From Vibrio intestinalis (lineage in GTDB: Bacteria > Pseudomonadota > Gammaproteobacteria > Enterobacterales > Vibrionaceae): a stretch of 64,000 nt of DNA. Shown in pieces: positions 55,973 through 64,000 of this stretch. Both the position numbers and the translations under genes were made by a program. The first letter of the stretch is position 1. Every line of letters begins with the position of its first letter. A model generated the notes under the pieces. It worked only from the letters and a program-made list of their open reading frames with translations, had not been told where the DNA came from and ran no database searches. The DNA is taken from positions 124,001 through 188,000 of the forward strand of contig NZ_JANAVY020000002.1 in the NCBI RefSeq assembly GCF_025195085.2. Direction: 5' to 3'.

Positions 55973-57034
55973 TTAAACAATCGGGCGTTGACCACGATCG
56001 GCTAGCTTCATCAATACGTTATCTGCTGCTTCACCCACAAGGCCTGCAAGCTTAGAAGTGATTTTCTTCTTCTCTACGTAATGAATCGCCAATACGGTCT
56101 TATCTTTACACGCTTCAACAACAAGATCGTCTGAGGTTTTGATTTCATCAACCAAACCCAACTTGTGTGCTTGAGTACCAAACCAGTGCTCACCCGTTGC
56201 CACATTTTCCAGATCGAGCTCTGGTCGACGCTCACGAATGAAGTCTTTGAACAGTACGTGCGTCTCTTCTAGCTCTTGTTTGAACTTATCACGCGCTTTG
56301 TCGGTATTTTCACCAAACATGGTTAGGGTTCGTTTGTACTCACCCGCAGTCAGCTGTTCATACTCAATATCGTATTTTTTCAATACTTTATTAAAGTTTG
56401 GTAGCTGCGCAATCACACCGATTGAGCCCACAATAGCAAAAGGTGCAGAAACAATTTTATCGGCAATACATGCCATCATGTAGCCGCCACTTGCTGCCAC
56501 TTTATCCACTGAAATCGTCAATGGCAGACCCGCCGCTTTTAGGCGATCAAGCTGCGATGATGCCAAGCCATAGCCATGTACCATACCGCCGCCTGATTCA
56601 AGGCGAAGTAGCACTTCATCACCGTCACGCGCTACCGCAAGCACTGCGGTCACTTCTTCACGCAATGACGCTACTTCTTTGGCATCAATGCTGCCTTTGA
56701 AATCCAATACAAACAGATGAGGTTCGCGTTTAGAATCTAACTCGCCCTCTTTCGCTGCTTGCTTGATCTCTTTTTCGCGCGCTTTGTTTTTCTCTTTCTC
56801 TTGTTTCTTCTCAGCTTTATCGCGAGCTTTAATGAAAGAGTCATCATGCAAGTGGTGCTCTAGTTGCTCCACTGTCTCTTTGTGCTTCTCAGTTAGGTTG
56901 GTCACTTCTAGCTCACCTTTAACCGAGCCACCTTTCCCACCTGCACTTTTAGCGATGATTAGAATCGCTATCAATGCGACCACTACAGTCACAATCTTGG
57001 CCAAAAACAGGCCGTAATCCAACAAAAATTCCAA
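55973..57034 (-). CDS. sohB: Inner-membrane serine protease SohB
   Basis: 353-residue S49 peptidase. One N-terminal membrane helix (about 8-28) is followed by a highly charged Lys/Glu linker (60-100) and the protease domain. Catalytic Ser182 in VAASGGYMMA and Lys234 in GEYKRTLT. The start must be TTG at 57034, with AGGA eight bases upstream; it aligns with the start of E. coli SohB. Divergent from yciK, as in E. coli. Confidence 0.93.
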   Translation of the reverse strand: MEFLLDYGLFLAKIVTVVVALIAILIIAKSAGGKGGSVKGELEVTNLTEKHKETVEQLEHHLHDDSFIKARDKAEKKQEKEKNKAREKEIKQAAKEGELDSKREPHLFVLDFKGSIDAKEVASLREEVTAVLAVARDGDEVLLRLESGGGMVHGYGLASSQLDRLKAAGLPLTISVDKVAASGGYMMACIADKIVSAPFAIVGSIGVIAQLPNFNKVLKKYDIEYEQLTAGEYKRTLTMFGENTDKARDKFKQELEETHVLFKDFIRERRPELDLENVATGEHWFGTQAHKLGLVDEIKTSDDLVVEACKDKTVLAIHYVEKKKITSKLAGLVGEAADNVLMKLADRGQRPIV

Positions 57035-57124
57035 GGTGAATATCCTCTCAATGGGCGAATTGATGTATTGTAACCACCATATTACGATTTCTTAAAGTAA
57101 ATCATCATAATAAGGAAGTATAGA

Positions 57125-57877
57125 GTGGAATATTCAGTTGCTGGCGACGCATTAAAAGACAAAATCATTCTTGTGACCGGTGCCGGGGCAGGTATTGGTA
57201 AACAAGCCGCGTTAAGTTTTGCTGAGCGAGGCGCGACCGTTATCCTACTTGGTCGCACCGTTAAAAAGCTGGAACAAACTTATGATGAGATTGAAGCCGC
57301 GGGCTACCCACAAGCAGCGATTATTCCACTCGATATGAAAGGCGCCTCAAAGCAGAACTATCTTGATATGGCTGACACCATTGAAGGCCAATTCGGTCAC
57401 TTAGACGGTGTTTTACACAATGCCAGTTTGCTGGGGGTGATCAGCCCATTCGATCAAATTGGTGAAGAGAGCTACGACGATGTGATGCAAGTAAATGTGA
57501 AAGCGCAATTTTTAATGACACAAGCTCTACTACCATTGCTGCACAAATCTCAAGATGCTCGCTTAGTCTTCACTTCTTCAACGGTTGGCCATAGTGGTCG
57601 CGCTTTCTGGGGTACTTACGCCATGTCAAAGTTTGCCACAGAAGGCATGATGCAAGTGCTGGCTGACGAGCTGAGCGACTCTACTATTCGCGTCAATGCG
57701 ATTAACCCAGGGGCCACTCGCACAGGTATGCGCGCTAAAGCCTACCCTGCTGAAGATGCTGAATTGCTCAAAACACCATTGGATATCATGCCACTCTACC
57801 TTTACTTAATGGCGCCAGAAGGCAAGCAAGTACATGGCCAATGTATCGATGCTCAGCCGAAAAAACTGTCGCAGTAA
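57125..57877 (+). CDS. yciK: YciK-family short-chain oxidoreductase
   Basis: 250 residues, SDR fold: TGAGAGIG (18-25), HNASLLG in place of NNAG, and catalytic YAMSK. GTG start at 57125 with AAGGAAG upstream. Substrate unknown. The sohB/yciK divergent pair is conserved. Confidence 0.92.
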   Translation: MEYSVAGDALKDKIILVTGAGAGIGKQAALSFAERGATVILLGRTVKKLEQTYDEIEAAGYPQAAIIPLDMKGASKQNYLDMADTIEGQFGHLDGVLHNASLLGVISPFDQIGEESYDDVMQVNVKAQFLMTQALLPLLHKSQDARLVFTSSTVGHSGRAFWGTYAMSKFATEGMMQVLADELSDSTIRVNAINPGATRTGMRAKAYPAEDAELLKTPLDIMPLYLYLMAPEGKQVHGQCIDAQPKKLSQ

Positions 57878-57918
57878 ATAACCGCAAAAAATAAGACAAT
57901 TTAACTGATTTACATCAA

Positions 57919-57946
57919 CGCCTTGTGAGCCCACAAGGCGTTTTTT
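57919..57946 (+). terminator. Terminator of yciK
   Basis: CGCCTTGTG / CACAAGGCG with a four-base loop, followed by TTTTTT. Confidence 0.9.
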
Positions 57947-57984
57947 AGTTTCGGGCTATTGCAGCCAACGGCGAATAAATTATA

Positions 57985-58000
57985 CTGTATGTATATACAG
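57985..58000. promoter_or_regulatory. LexA (SOS) box
   Basis: CTGTATGTATATACAG, flanked by TA and TT, matches the LexA consensus CTGT-N8-ACAG. It lies 21 bases before imuA. Confidence 0.92.
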
Positions 58001-58020
58001 TTTTTTTTATTTTAACGCCT

Positions 58021-58698
58021 ATGACTCCTTCTATCGAACATCTCAAGCAAAAACAATGGCTATGGCAAGGCTCAACCCAACATGAGCCACAAGATCATTA
58101 CCCGACAGGTTTTGCATTGCTTGATCAAAAGCTCGATGGTGGCTTCCCAAAACATGGCGTTGTTGAGCTTCAAACAGAGTCTGGAATTGGTGAACTGCGT
58201 CTGCTACTGCCTCACATACTCAATAATGGCGGAGAGCGTCTTAGTGTGTTTATTCAGCCTCCCGGTTATCTATGTGCTGAAATGCTGGTGAATGAAGGAC
58301 TCGATCCCAATCAAGTCTTACTGATCTACCCTGATAACCCACAGCATGCTTTATGGGCTGCTGAGCAATGCTTAAAAAGCGGCGCTTGTAGCAACGTATT
58401 GCTTTGGCAAGCTGAGCTGGAAGTGCATCAAGCCCGTCGCCTGCAAGTAGCGAGTGAAACAGGCCAAGCTCTGCACTTTTTATTTAAGCAGCCACAGCAA
58501 CATGTGTTCTCTCTGCCGGTCAGTTTAAGCTTAAAATTGGAAGCGCATAATCAAGGCTTAAACGTCGCCATTACTAAACGTAAAGGCGGTTGGCCACATG
58601 GCAATTTTGTGATTGATATGAGCGCTCGCTGGCCACAATTAGCCATTCAAAAACCGCAATCTGTGGTTGTGCCATTCCCTATGCGTAAGCAAGGCTAA
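58021..58698 (+). CDS. imuA: Mutasome accessory protein ImuA
   Basis: 225-residue RecA/SulA-related protein. It needs no active ATPase: the Walker A region reads QTESGIGELRLL rather than a GxxxxGK loop. With ImuB and DnaE2 it supports translesion synthesis and damage-induced mutation. The ribosome site is weak. imuB begins two bases after its stop. Confidence 0.92.
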   Translation: MTPSIEHLKQKQWLWQGSTQHEPQDHYPTGFALLDQKLDGGFPKHGVVELQTESGIGELRLLLPHILNNGGERLSVFIQPPGYLCAEMLVNEGLDPNQVLLIYPDNPQHALWAAEQCLKSGACSNVLLWQAELEVHQARRLQVASETGQALHFLFKQPQQHVFSLPVSLSLKLEAHNQGLNVAITKRKGGWPHGNFVIDMSARWPQLAIQKPQSVVVPFPMRKQG

Positions 58699-58700
58699 TC

Positions 58701-60098
58701 ATGACCCTTTGGCTATATTTACACTTCCCTGCGTTGCAATTAAACGCTCTATTTGCGGAACAAGAACAACCGTTAGTGATTGTTGATGGCGCGCGCTTTC
58801 AAGTAGTGCAAGCCAATCAACTCGCCATAGAGCAAGGCATTCAAATTGGGATGGGCTTAGGCAGTGCCAGTGCCTTATGCCATGATTTACAAGTACACCC
58901 TTACGACGAAAAGCAAGAGCAGCAAACCCTAACCGACATTGCTCAGTGGCTATATATGGTCACCTCTGATATTGCCCTATTTGCGCCGCAAGGCATCTTA
59001 CTTAAAGTCACTGATATGCTCTGCTTATATGGCGGTTTAGAGCGCTACTGGCAAACGCTTTCTCAGCACTTAAATACGCTCGGCTTTAACTACTCTTTCG
59101 CCACTGGGTTCTCACCATATTCCGCTATTTTGCTGGCTAAATCGGCCACGCAACTTATCAGTGATGACCGTACTCAATTACTCGAAAAAATACGTCGCTT
59201 TCCGCTGATTGCTACAGAGCTTGCAAGTAAACAAGTAGACGCGCTGCTGCGTGTCGGCGTGAATACATTAAATGATTTACTCAGCCTCCCTATGCAGGAG
59301 TTAGCACGTCGATTTGATATCGATTTGGTCAATTATGTTGGCCGCCTACTGGGGCAATTTAAGCACCCAATCGATTTCTATCACCCGCCAGAAAAGTTTC
59401 ATAGCTATCTAGAGCTGCTGTACGAAATCGAAAACATTCAGTGGCTAGAAAAGCCACTCAATATTTTGCTCAAGCGATTGGAGTTATTTCTAACCCTACG
59501 CAATCAAGTGGCCTATGAATTAGTACTCACTTTGCATCAGCGAGATAAACAAGACAGCAGCATTACTTTCACCTCTGCCAGTGGTGATTACATTGCTCAG
59601 CAATGGGCGCGTTTATGCCAGCTCACACTGGAATCCATCAAGCTCGATGCCCCTGTACAAGGGTTGACCTTAGCCATTACTCGCAGTGGTGAGTTAGAGG
59701 CCACCAGCCGGGATATTTTCAATGGCCCACAAGGGCAGCAAACTGAGCTAGAACTGATTGGATTACTGCAAGCCAAGCTAGGCAAACAGCAAGTGCGTAA
59801 GGTGATGCTCAGTAACGACCCTCGCCCAGAACATGCCACTCAGCTGTGCGATCCAAGCCATGAGATACCCCACAAAGCCAAAACCATGCGCCATAGGCCA
59901 AGCATTCTGCTGCCAGAGCCACAACCACTGCAAGAGAAGGTGTCTTTGATTCAAGGGCCTGAACGCTTTGTTACCGGTTGGTGGGATGGCGAAGACATCA
60001 CCCGCGATTACTTTGTGGCGCGCAGCTATCAAGGCCGCTGGCTTTGGGTATTTCGCAATCAAGATAAGCAGTGGTTTCTCCACGGCCAATTTAGCTAA
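58701..60098 (+). CDS. imuB: Y-family polymerase-like adaptor ImuB
   Basis: 465 residues with the Y-family palm, finger and little-finger layout. The catalytic acids are missing: the first motif reads LYLHFPALQLN and the second KVTDMLCLYGG, so it is likely a non-catalytic hub binding the clamp and DnaE2. A C-terminal extension after about 360 carries the partner-binding part. Confidence 0.93.
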   Translation: MTLWLYLHFPALQLNALFAEQEQPLVIVDGARFQVVQANQLAIEQGIQIGMGLGSASALCHDLQVHPYDEKQEQQTLTDIAQWLYMVTSDIALFAPQGILLKVTDMLCLYGGLERYWQTLSQHLNTLGFNYSFATGFSPYSAILLAKSATQLISDDRTQLLEKIRRFPLIATELASKQVDALLRVGVNTLNDLLSLPMQELARRFDIDLVNYVGRLLGQFKHPIDFYHPPEKFHSYLELLYEIENIQWLEKPLNILLKRLELFLTLRNQVAYELVLTLHQRDKQDSSITFTSASGDYIAQQWARLCQLTLESIKLDAPVQGLTLAITRSGELEATSRDIFNGPQGQQTELELIGLLQAKLGKQQVRKVMLSNDPRPEHATQLCDPSHEIPHKAKTMRHRPSILLPEPQPLQEKVSLIQGPERFVTGWWDGEDITRDYFVARSYQGRWLWVFRNQDKQWFLHGQFS

Positions 60099-60107
60099 GG
60101 CATCCCG

Positions 60108-63100
60108 ATGAATTACGCTGAATTGTTTTGCCAAACCAATTTTTCATTTTTGACCGGAGCATCCCATGCAGAGGAGCTGATCTTACAGTCAGACTTCTTA
60201 CGTTATAAAGCATTAGCCATTACTGACGAATGCTCAGTCGCGGGCGTAGTACGAGCTCACACTGCGATTAAAAATCACCAGTTAGGTGTGAAACTGATTA
60301 TTGGCAGTATGTTTTGGCTCAACCAAGAGTGCCAAGTCGTCCTGCTGTGCCCTAACCGTCAAGCTTATGCGGAATTGTGTCGAATTATCACCAATGCTCG
60401 TCGTCGCTCAGAGAAAGGCCACTATCAGCTCTCTGAGTGGGATTTGATGTCTGTACGCCACTGCTTGGTCATTTGGCTGCCTACTCATCAACACGTTGAC
60501 CACAAATGGGGGCAATGGCTTAGCCAACACCACCAACAGCGATTGTGGCTTGGCATTCAGCGCCATCTTGGCTCTAACGATAAAGAGTACGTCAGCCACT
60601 GTGAGAGCCTCGCCAAAGAGTTTCAGTTGCCGATAACCGCGTGTGGCGGTGTACTGATGCACACAGCCACAAGGCTACCTTTGCAGCACACCTTAACCGC
60701 AATTAAACATGGTGGCAGTGTAGATACGATTGGCGCGCACCTCTTGGTCAATACCGAACGTTCACTACGCAGCTTAGATAAGCTCAGCAAGCTATTTAAA
60801 GCTGAGTGGCTTAGCGAAAGCGTCTACATTGCGACGCGTTGCCAATTCAGTTTGGACGAGCTGCAATACGAATATCCTAGTGAGCTGATTCCTGATGGTG
60901 AAACCCCGATGAGTTACCTGCGTACTTTGGTAGAACAAGGCAAGCAGAGCCGTTTCCCTGAAGGCATTCCCGCTGAGATAGCGCAAACTATCGAGAAAGA
61001 ATTACAGCTGATTGAAGAACTCAATTACCCGTTTTACTTTCTCACCATTCATGACATCGTAATGTTTGCTAAACGGCAGAAGATTCTTTATCAAGGTCGA
61101 GGCTCAGCGGCCAACTCTGTGGTCTGCTACTGCTTAGAAATCACCTCTGTCGACCCAAGGCAGATCTCAGTACTGTTCGAACGTTTTATTAGCAAAGAGC
61201 GTAACGAGCCGCCGGATATTGATGTCGATTTTGAACACCAAAGACGCGAAGAAGTCATTCAATACATTTACCAAAAATATGGCCGTGAACGTGCTGCGCT
61301 TGCGGCTACCGTGATTTCTTACCGCTTTAAAAGCGCAGTGCGCGATGTCGGTAAAGCGTTAGGTATTGAAGAGAGTCAACTCGACTATTTCATCAAAAAT
61401 GTTAATCGCCGCGATCGCGCATTGGGCTGGCAAGCGCAAATTATCCAACTTGGTATTGAACCGGATTCACTCAAGGGTGAGCAGTTCATTAGCTTAGTGA
61501 ATGAGATTATTGGTTTTCCTCGTCACCTGTCTCAACACGTGGGCGGCTTTGTGATTTCTTCTGGCCCTTTGTATGAACTGGTACCGGTTGAAAATGCCTC
61601 GATGCCCGACCGCACTGTGATCCAGTGGGACAAAGACGATCTTGAAAGCCTTGCGCTCCTGAAAGTCGATGTCCTCGCGCTGGGTATGCTCAGCGCCATT
61701 CGTAAATGCTTTGAGTTAGTCGAACGCTTTCATGGTCAGCGCCTTTCAATTGCGGAAATCACCCGCCGTCAAGATGACGCCAATGTGTATGGCATGATTC
61801 AAAAGGCCGACACCGTAGGAGTGTTCCAAATCGAATCAAGGGCGCAAATGAGTATGCTGCCAAGGCTTAAGCCGCGCACTTATTATGATCTGGTGATTCA
61901 AATCGCCATTGTTCGCCCCGGACCGATTCAAGGCGACATGGTGCACCCTTTCCTAAAACGTCGCGATGGTATTGAGCCGATCACCTACCCATCAAAAGAG
62001 GTAGAAGCGGTATTGTCACGCACTATGGGTGTGCCTATTTTCCAAGAACAAGTCATTAAGCTAGCGATGGTGGCAGCAGGCTTTAGTGGCGGTGAAGCAG
62101 ACCAATTGCGCCGCGCGATGGCCGCTTGGAAGAAAAATGGCGACCTTATTAAGTTCAAAACCAAACTGATTGATGGCATGCAAAGCCGTGGCTACGATTT
62201 GGAGTTTGCTGAGCGCATCTTTGATCAGATCTTAGGTTTTGGCGAATATGGCTTTCCGGAAAGTCATTCCGCCTCTTTTGCAGTATTGGCATATTGCTCG
62301 GCATGGCTGAAATATTACTACCCAGAAGCCTTTTACACCTCGCTACTGAATAGCTTACCGATGGGCTTTTATAGCTCATCGCAATTAGTGCAAGATGCTC
62401 GCCGCCATGGGCTTATCATTCACCCTATTTGTGTCAATGCCTCAAGCTATGATCACCAAGTAGTTCAGCACCAAAACCGTCTCGCGATTCGATTAGGCTT
62501 ACGTCAGATAAAAGGCTTAAGCAAAGAGAGTTGTCAGCAACTGATTAAAGCTCGTGGCCAAGGTGGTTTTACTCACCCGAGTCAAATCAAGCACATTGGG
62601 CTAAGTAAGCGGGATATTGAACTGCTAGCCTCAGCCAATGCGATGCATGCCATTGCCAATAACCGCTACCAAACTCGTTGGGCAATGATGGATTCTTTAT
62701 CTGACTTGCCCCTGTTTCAACAAATAGAAGAGCCAAGCCAAGTGCCTATTGCAGCACCAACCGATGCGCAGACTCTATTGGAAGACTATGCCTCAACGGG
62801 ATTGTCACTCAACCATCATCCAATCAAACTGCTTGAACAAGCCGGTGTATTAGGCCGATTTACCCGTATGAACCAATTGGTGCATAAAGACCACCAATCT
62901 CTGGTCACAGTAGTGGGTGTAGTAACAGGCAAGCAAGCCCCCGGCACCGCTGCAGGGGTAACCTTTTTCACCTTAGAAGATGATACCGGCAACATCAATG
63001 TGGTGGTTTGGCGCGCTACCGCGAGAGCACAAAAACAGGCCTACCTCACCGCAAAGATATTGCGCGTCAAAGGCATATTAGAACGAGAAGGAGAAGTGAC

Positions 63101-63179
63101 TCATGTGATTGCGGGTCGGCTTGAAGATCTTACCGATGGGCTCTCTGGGCTAACGACAAAATCGAGAGACTTTCACTAA
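60108..63179 (+). CDS. dnaE2: Error-prone DNA polymerase DnaE2
   Basis: 1023-residue C-family polymerase. N-terminal PHP domain (ELFCQTNFSFLTGASH; the usual first PHP His is Phe here), palm with catalytic Asp pair in PPDIDVDFEH, and a C-terminal OB domain (VTVVGVVTGKQAPGTAAGVTFFTLEDDTG). Length is right for DnaE2. LexA-driven operon. Confidence 0.95.
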   Translation: MNYAELFCQTNFSFLTGASHAEELILQSDFLRYKALAITDECSVAGVVRAHTAIKNHQLGVKLIIGSMFWLNQECQVVLLCPNRQAYAELCRIITNARRRSEKGHYQLSEWDLMSVRHCLVIWLPTHQHVDHKWGQWLSQHHQQRLWLGIQRHLGSNDKEYVSHCESLAKEFQLPITACGGVLMHTATRLPLQHTLTAIKHGGSVDTIGAHLLVNTERSLRSLDKLSKLFKAEWLSESVYIATRCQFSLDELQYEYPSELIPDGETPMSYLRTLVEQGKQSRFPEGIPAEIAQTIEKELQLIEELNYPFYFLTIHDIVMFAKRQKILYQGRGSAANSVVCYCLEITSVDPRQISVLFERFISKERNEPPDIDVDFEHQRREEVIQYIYQKYGRERAALAATVISYRFKSAVRDVGKALGIEESQLDYFIKNVNRRDRALGWQAQIIQLGIEPDSLKGEQFISLVNEIIGFPRHLSQHVGGFVISSGPLYELVPVENASMPDRTVIQWDKDDLESLALLKVDVLALGMLSAIRKCFELVERFHGQRLSIAEITRRQDDANVYGMIQKADTVGVFQIESRAQMSMLPRLKPRTYYDLVIQIAIVRPGPIQGDMVHPFLKRRDGIEPITYPSKEVEAVLSRTMGVPIFQEQVIKLAMVAAGFSGGEADQLRRAMAAWKKNGDLIKFKTKLIDGMQSRGYDLEFAERIFDQILGFGEYGFPESHSASFAVLAYCSAWLKYYYPEAFYTSLLNSLPMGFYSSSQLVQDARRHGLIIHPICVNASSYDHQVVQHQNRLAIRLGLRQIKGLSKESCQQLIKARGQGGFTHPSQIKHIGLSKRDIELLASANAMHAIANNRYQTRWAMMDSLSDLPLFQQIEEPSQVPIAAPTDAQTLLEDYASTGLSLNHHPIKLLEQAGVLGRFTRMNQLVHKDHQSLVTVVGVVTGKQAPGTAAGVTFFTLEDDTGNINVVVWRATARAQKQAYLTAKILRVKGILEREGEVTHVIAGRLEDLTDGLSGLTTKSRDFH

Positions 63180-63213
63180 CTTAAACAGTTACACATACCG
63201 TTTAATGATAAGC

Positions 63214-63239
63214 AAAAGGGAGCTAGTCAGCTCCCTTTT
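63214..63239. terminator. Bidirectional terminator after dnaE2
   Basis: AAAAGGGAGCT / AGCTCCCTTTT, four-base loop, 35 bases past dnaE2. Confidence 0.85.
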
Positions 63240-63257
63240 AAAGTTATTTGTGACAAG

Positions 63258-63353
63258 TTACAACTCGTCTTCAGCGTCCGTACTTCTTTTCTTGTATTCC
63301 CTGTATAGTAAGAGGCATAAGGTCATGACAACCTTAGACGTAAACCATATCAT
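63258..63353 (-). CDS. Possible 31-aa small membrane protein
   Basis: Minus-strand frame with one hydrophobic stretch (SKVVMTLCLLLY) followed by a basic patch (REYKKR) and an acidic tail (DAEDEL), a common small-membrane-protein pattern. It stops just before the bidirectional terminator. AAGG is 13 bases upstream, rather far, so this is tentative. Confidence 0.35.
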   Translation of the reverse strand: MIWFTSKVVMTLCLLLYREYKKRSTDAEDEL

Positions 63354-63484
63354 GAATAGGAACTACCTTAGGTATCTGATGAAAAGTTGTATTTAAAAAG
63401 GTTTGCTACTTCGTGTAACGAAATAACACATAAATACTAGCATCAGCGTAACCAGAGTTCACGGACTATATATAGTATGAAATA
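63354..63484. other. AT-rich gap before cheV
   Basis: 131 bases with no gene or clear signal that I can support. It precedes the stop of cheV on the opposite strand. Confidence 0.5.
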
Positions 63485-64000
63485 CTAATTATTTAGTAAT
63501 TCACGCAAACGTTCTTGCGTAACTTCCACCAATAAATCTGGCTGGAATTTCGAGATAAAGCGGTTACAACCTACCTTTTTCACCATAGCTTCGTTGAAAC
63601 TGCCGCTAAGTGACGTATTCAAGACAACATGCAAATCACTCATTCTAGAGTCATTGCGGATCTCATACGTTAATTTGTAACCATCCATTTCAGGCATCTC
63701 AGCATCGGTAATCATGAGTAATATTTCATCGGTTACCTTCTTGCCTTCATCACTCCAAGATCTAAGTAAATTCAGCGCTTGAAGACCGTCACAACATTCT
63801 ATGATGTTTAGGCCAAGCTGAGATAATGTGCCTCTCACCTGTGAGCGCGCGGTAGATGAGTCATCCACAATAAGCACATTACGGCCTACCATTTGCGCCG
63901 CCAGCTCATCATCAAGCACACCTTCAGAGATCGACACATCGTAATCGATGATCTCTGCGAGTACTTTTTCTACGTCGATGATTTCAACAATACGGCTGTT
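63485..64000 (-). CDS. cheV: Chemotaxis protein CheV (partial, 5' end outside the window)
   Basis: C-terminal receiver domain: NVLIVDDSSTAR acid pair, phospho-acceptor Asp in LMITDAEMPEMDGY, and Lys in FISKFQP. The frame continues to the window edge with NSRIVEIIDVEKVLAEI, the end of a CheW-like domain, so the gene begins beyond base 64000. CheV couples receptors to CheA and is modulated by phosphorylation. Confidence 0.9.
   Translation of the reverse strand, partial: NSRIVEIIDVEKVLAEIIDYDVSISEGVLDDELAAQMVGRNVLIVDDSSTARSQVRGTLSQLGLNIIECCDGLQALNLLRSWSDEGKKVTDEILLMITDAEMPEMDGYKLTYEIRNDSRMSDLHVVLNTSLSGSFNEAMVKKVGCNRFISKFQPDLLVEVTQERLRELLNN

Noticed and set aside
63205..63396. 63-codon plus-strand frame after dnaE2
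   Set aside because: It includes the bidirectional terminator and lacks a ribosome site.

Overview
The window reads as chromosomal DNA of a gammaproteobacterium, almost certainly a Vibrio or close Vibrionaceae relative. The evidence is the gene content and order: a hutW/hutX haem cluster, a rhombosortase-like gene, the ffs-ybaZ-ybaY-tesB-decR block, a menFDHBCE operon, alaA-yfbR-dgt, sohB/yciK, an imuA-imuB-dnaE2 cassette and a CheV gene cut by the right edge. Base composition looks even, and I see no insertion sequence, prophage, integron, tRNA, rRNA or CRISPR array. This is mostly core genome with a few accessory loci.

Layout. 1-6123: opp oligopeptide importer (minus strand, oppA-oppB-oppC-oppD-oppF) with a 533 bp upstream region holding a CRP-like site. 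6239-8010: SDR oxidoreductase divergent from a LysR regulator. 8046-9388: DUF3187 protein and an unlisted 50-codon gene. 9576-11409: ArsR-type regulator, small membrane protein and a divergent Cys-rich PF03773 permease around one palindromic operator. 11565-12853: glutamine amidotransferase-like protein and an unknown protein. 13105-18711: haem locus (hutX, radical-SAM hutW, TonB receptor, divergent ChuY-like reductase, DUF454 gene), with a Fur box and a consensus FNR box in the shared intergenic region. 18876-18983: 4.5S SRP RNA (ffs). 19138-25709: diguanylate cyclase, membrane protein, ybaZ, ybaY, tesB, a DecR-like regulator divergent from a cysteine-synthase-fold enzyme. 25917-29130: G3E GTPase under a Zur-like site, then a TetR/DMT transporter/TrmO-like unit. 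29188-34401: DUF1244, Tim44-like protein, TetR plus an LplT-PlsC fusion, a YeiH permease and an unlisted 57-codon gene. 34510-41753: menaquinone operon. 41961-46499: alaA, yfbR, dGTPase, tapT and rrtA. 46586-55771: two DeoR-type regulators and an N-acetylgalactosamine PTS and catabolic operon. 55973-57877: sohB and yciK. 57985-63179: LexA-controlled mutasome. 63258-64000: possible small membrane protein and cheV.

How it works together. The most coherent new reading is at 13105-18241: receptor, radical-SAM haem-opening enzyme, haem carrier and a BLVRB/ChuY-type reductase sit around one intergenic region carrying iron (Fur) and oxygen (FNR) signals, and hutZ is absent. This looks like an anaerobic haem-iron module. 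The GalNAc locus has its own regulatory array: a 10-mer occurs three times and an inverted 15-mer twice in front of agaR2-kbaZ-agaS-PTS-agaA-kbaY. Three short genes (50, 57 and perhaps 31 codons) were read directly from the sequence.
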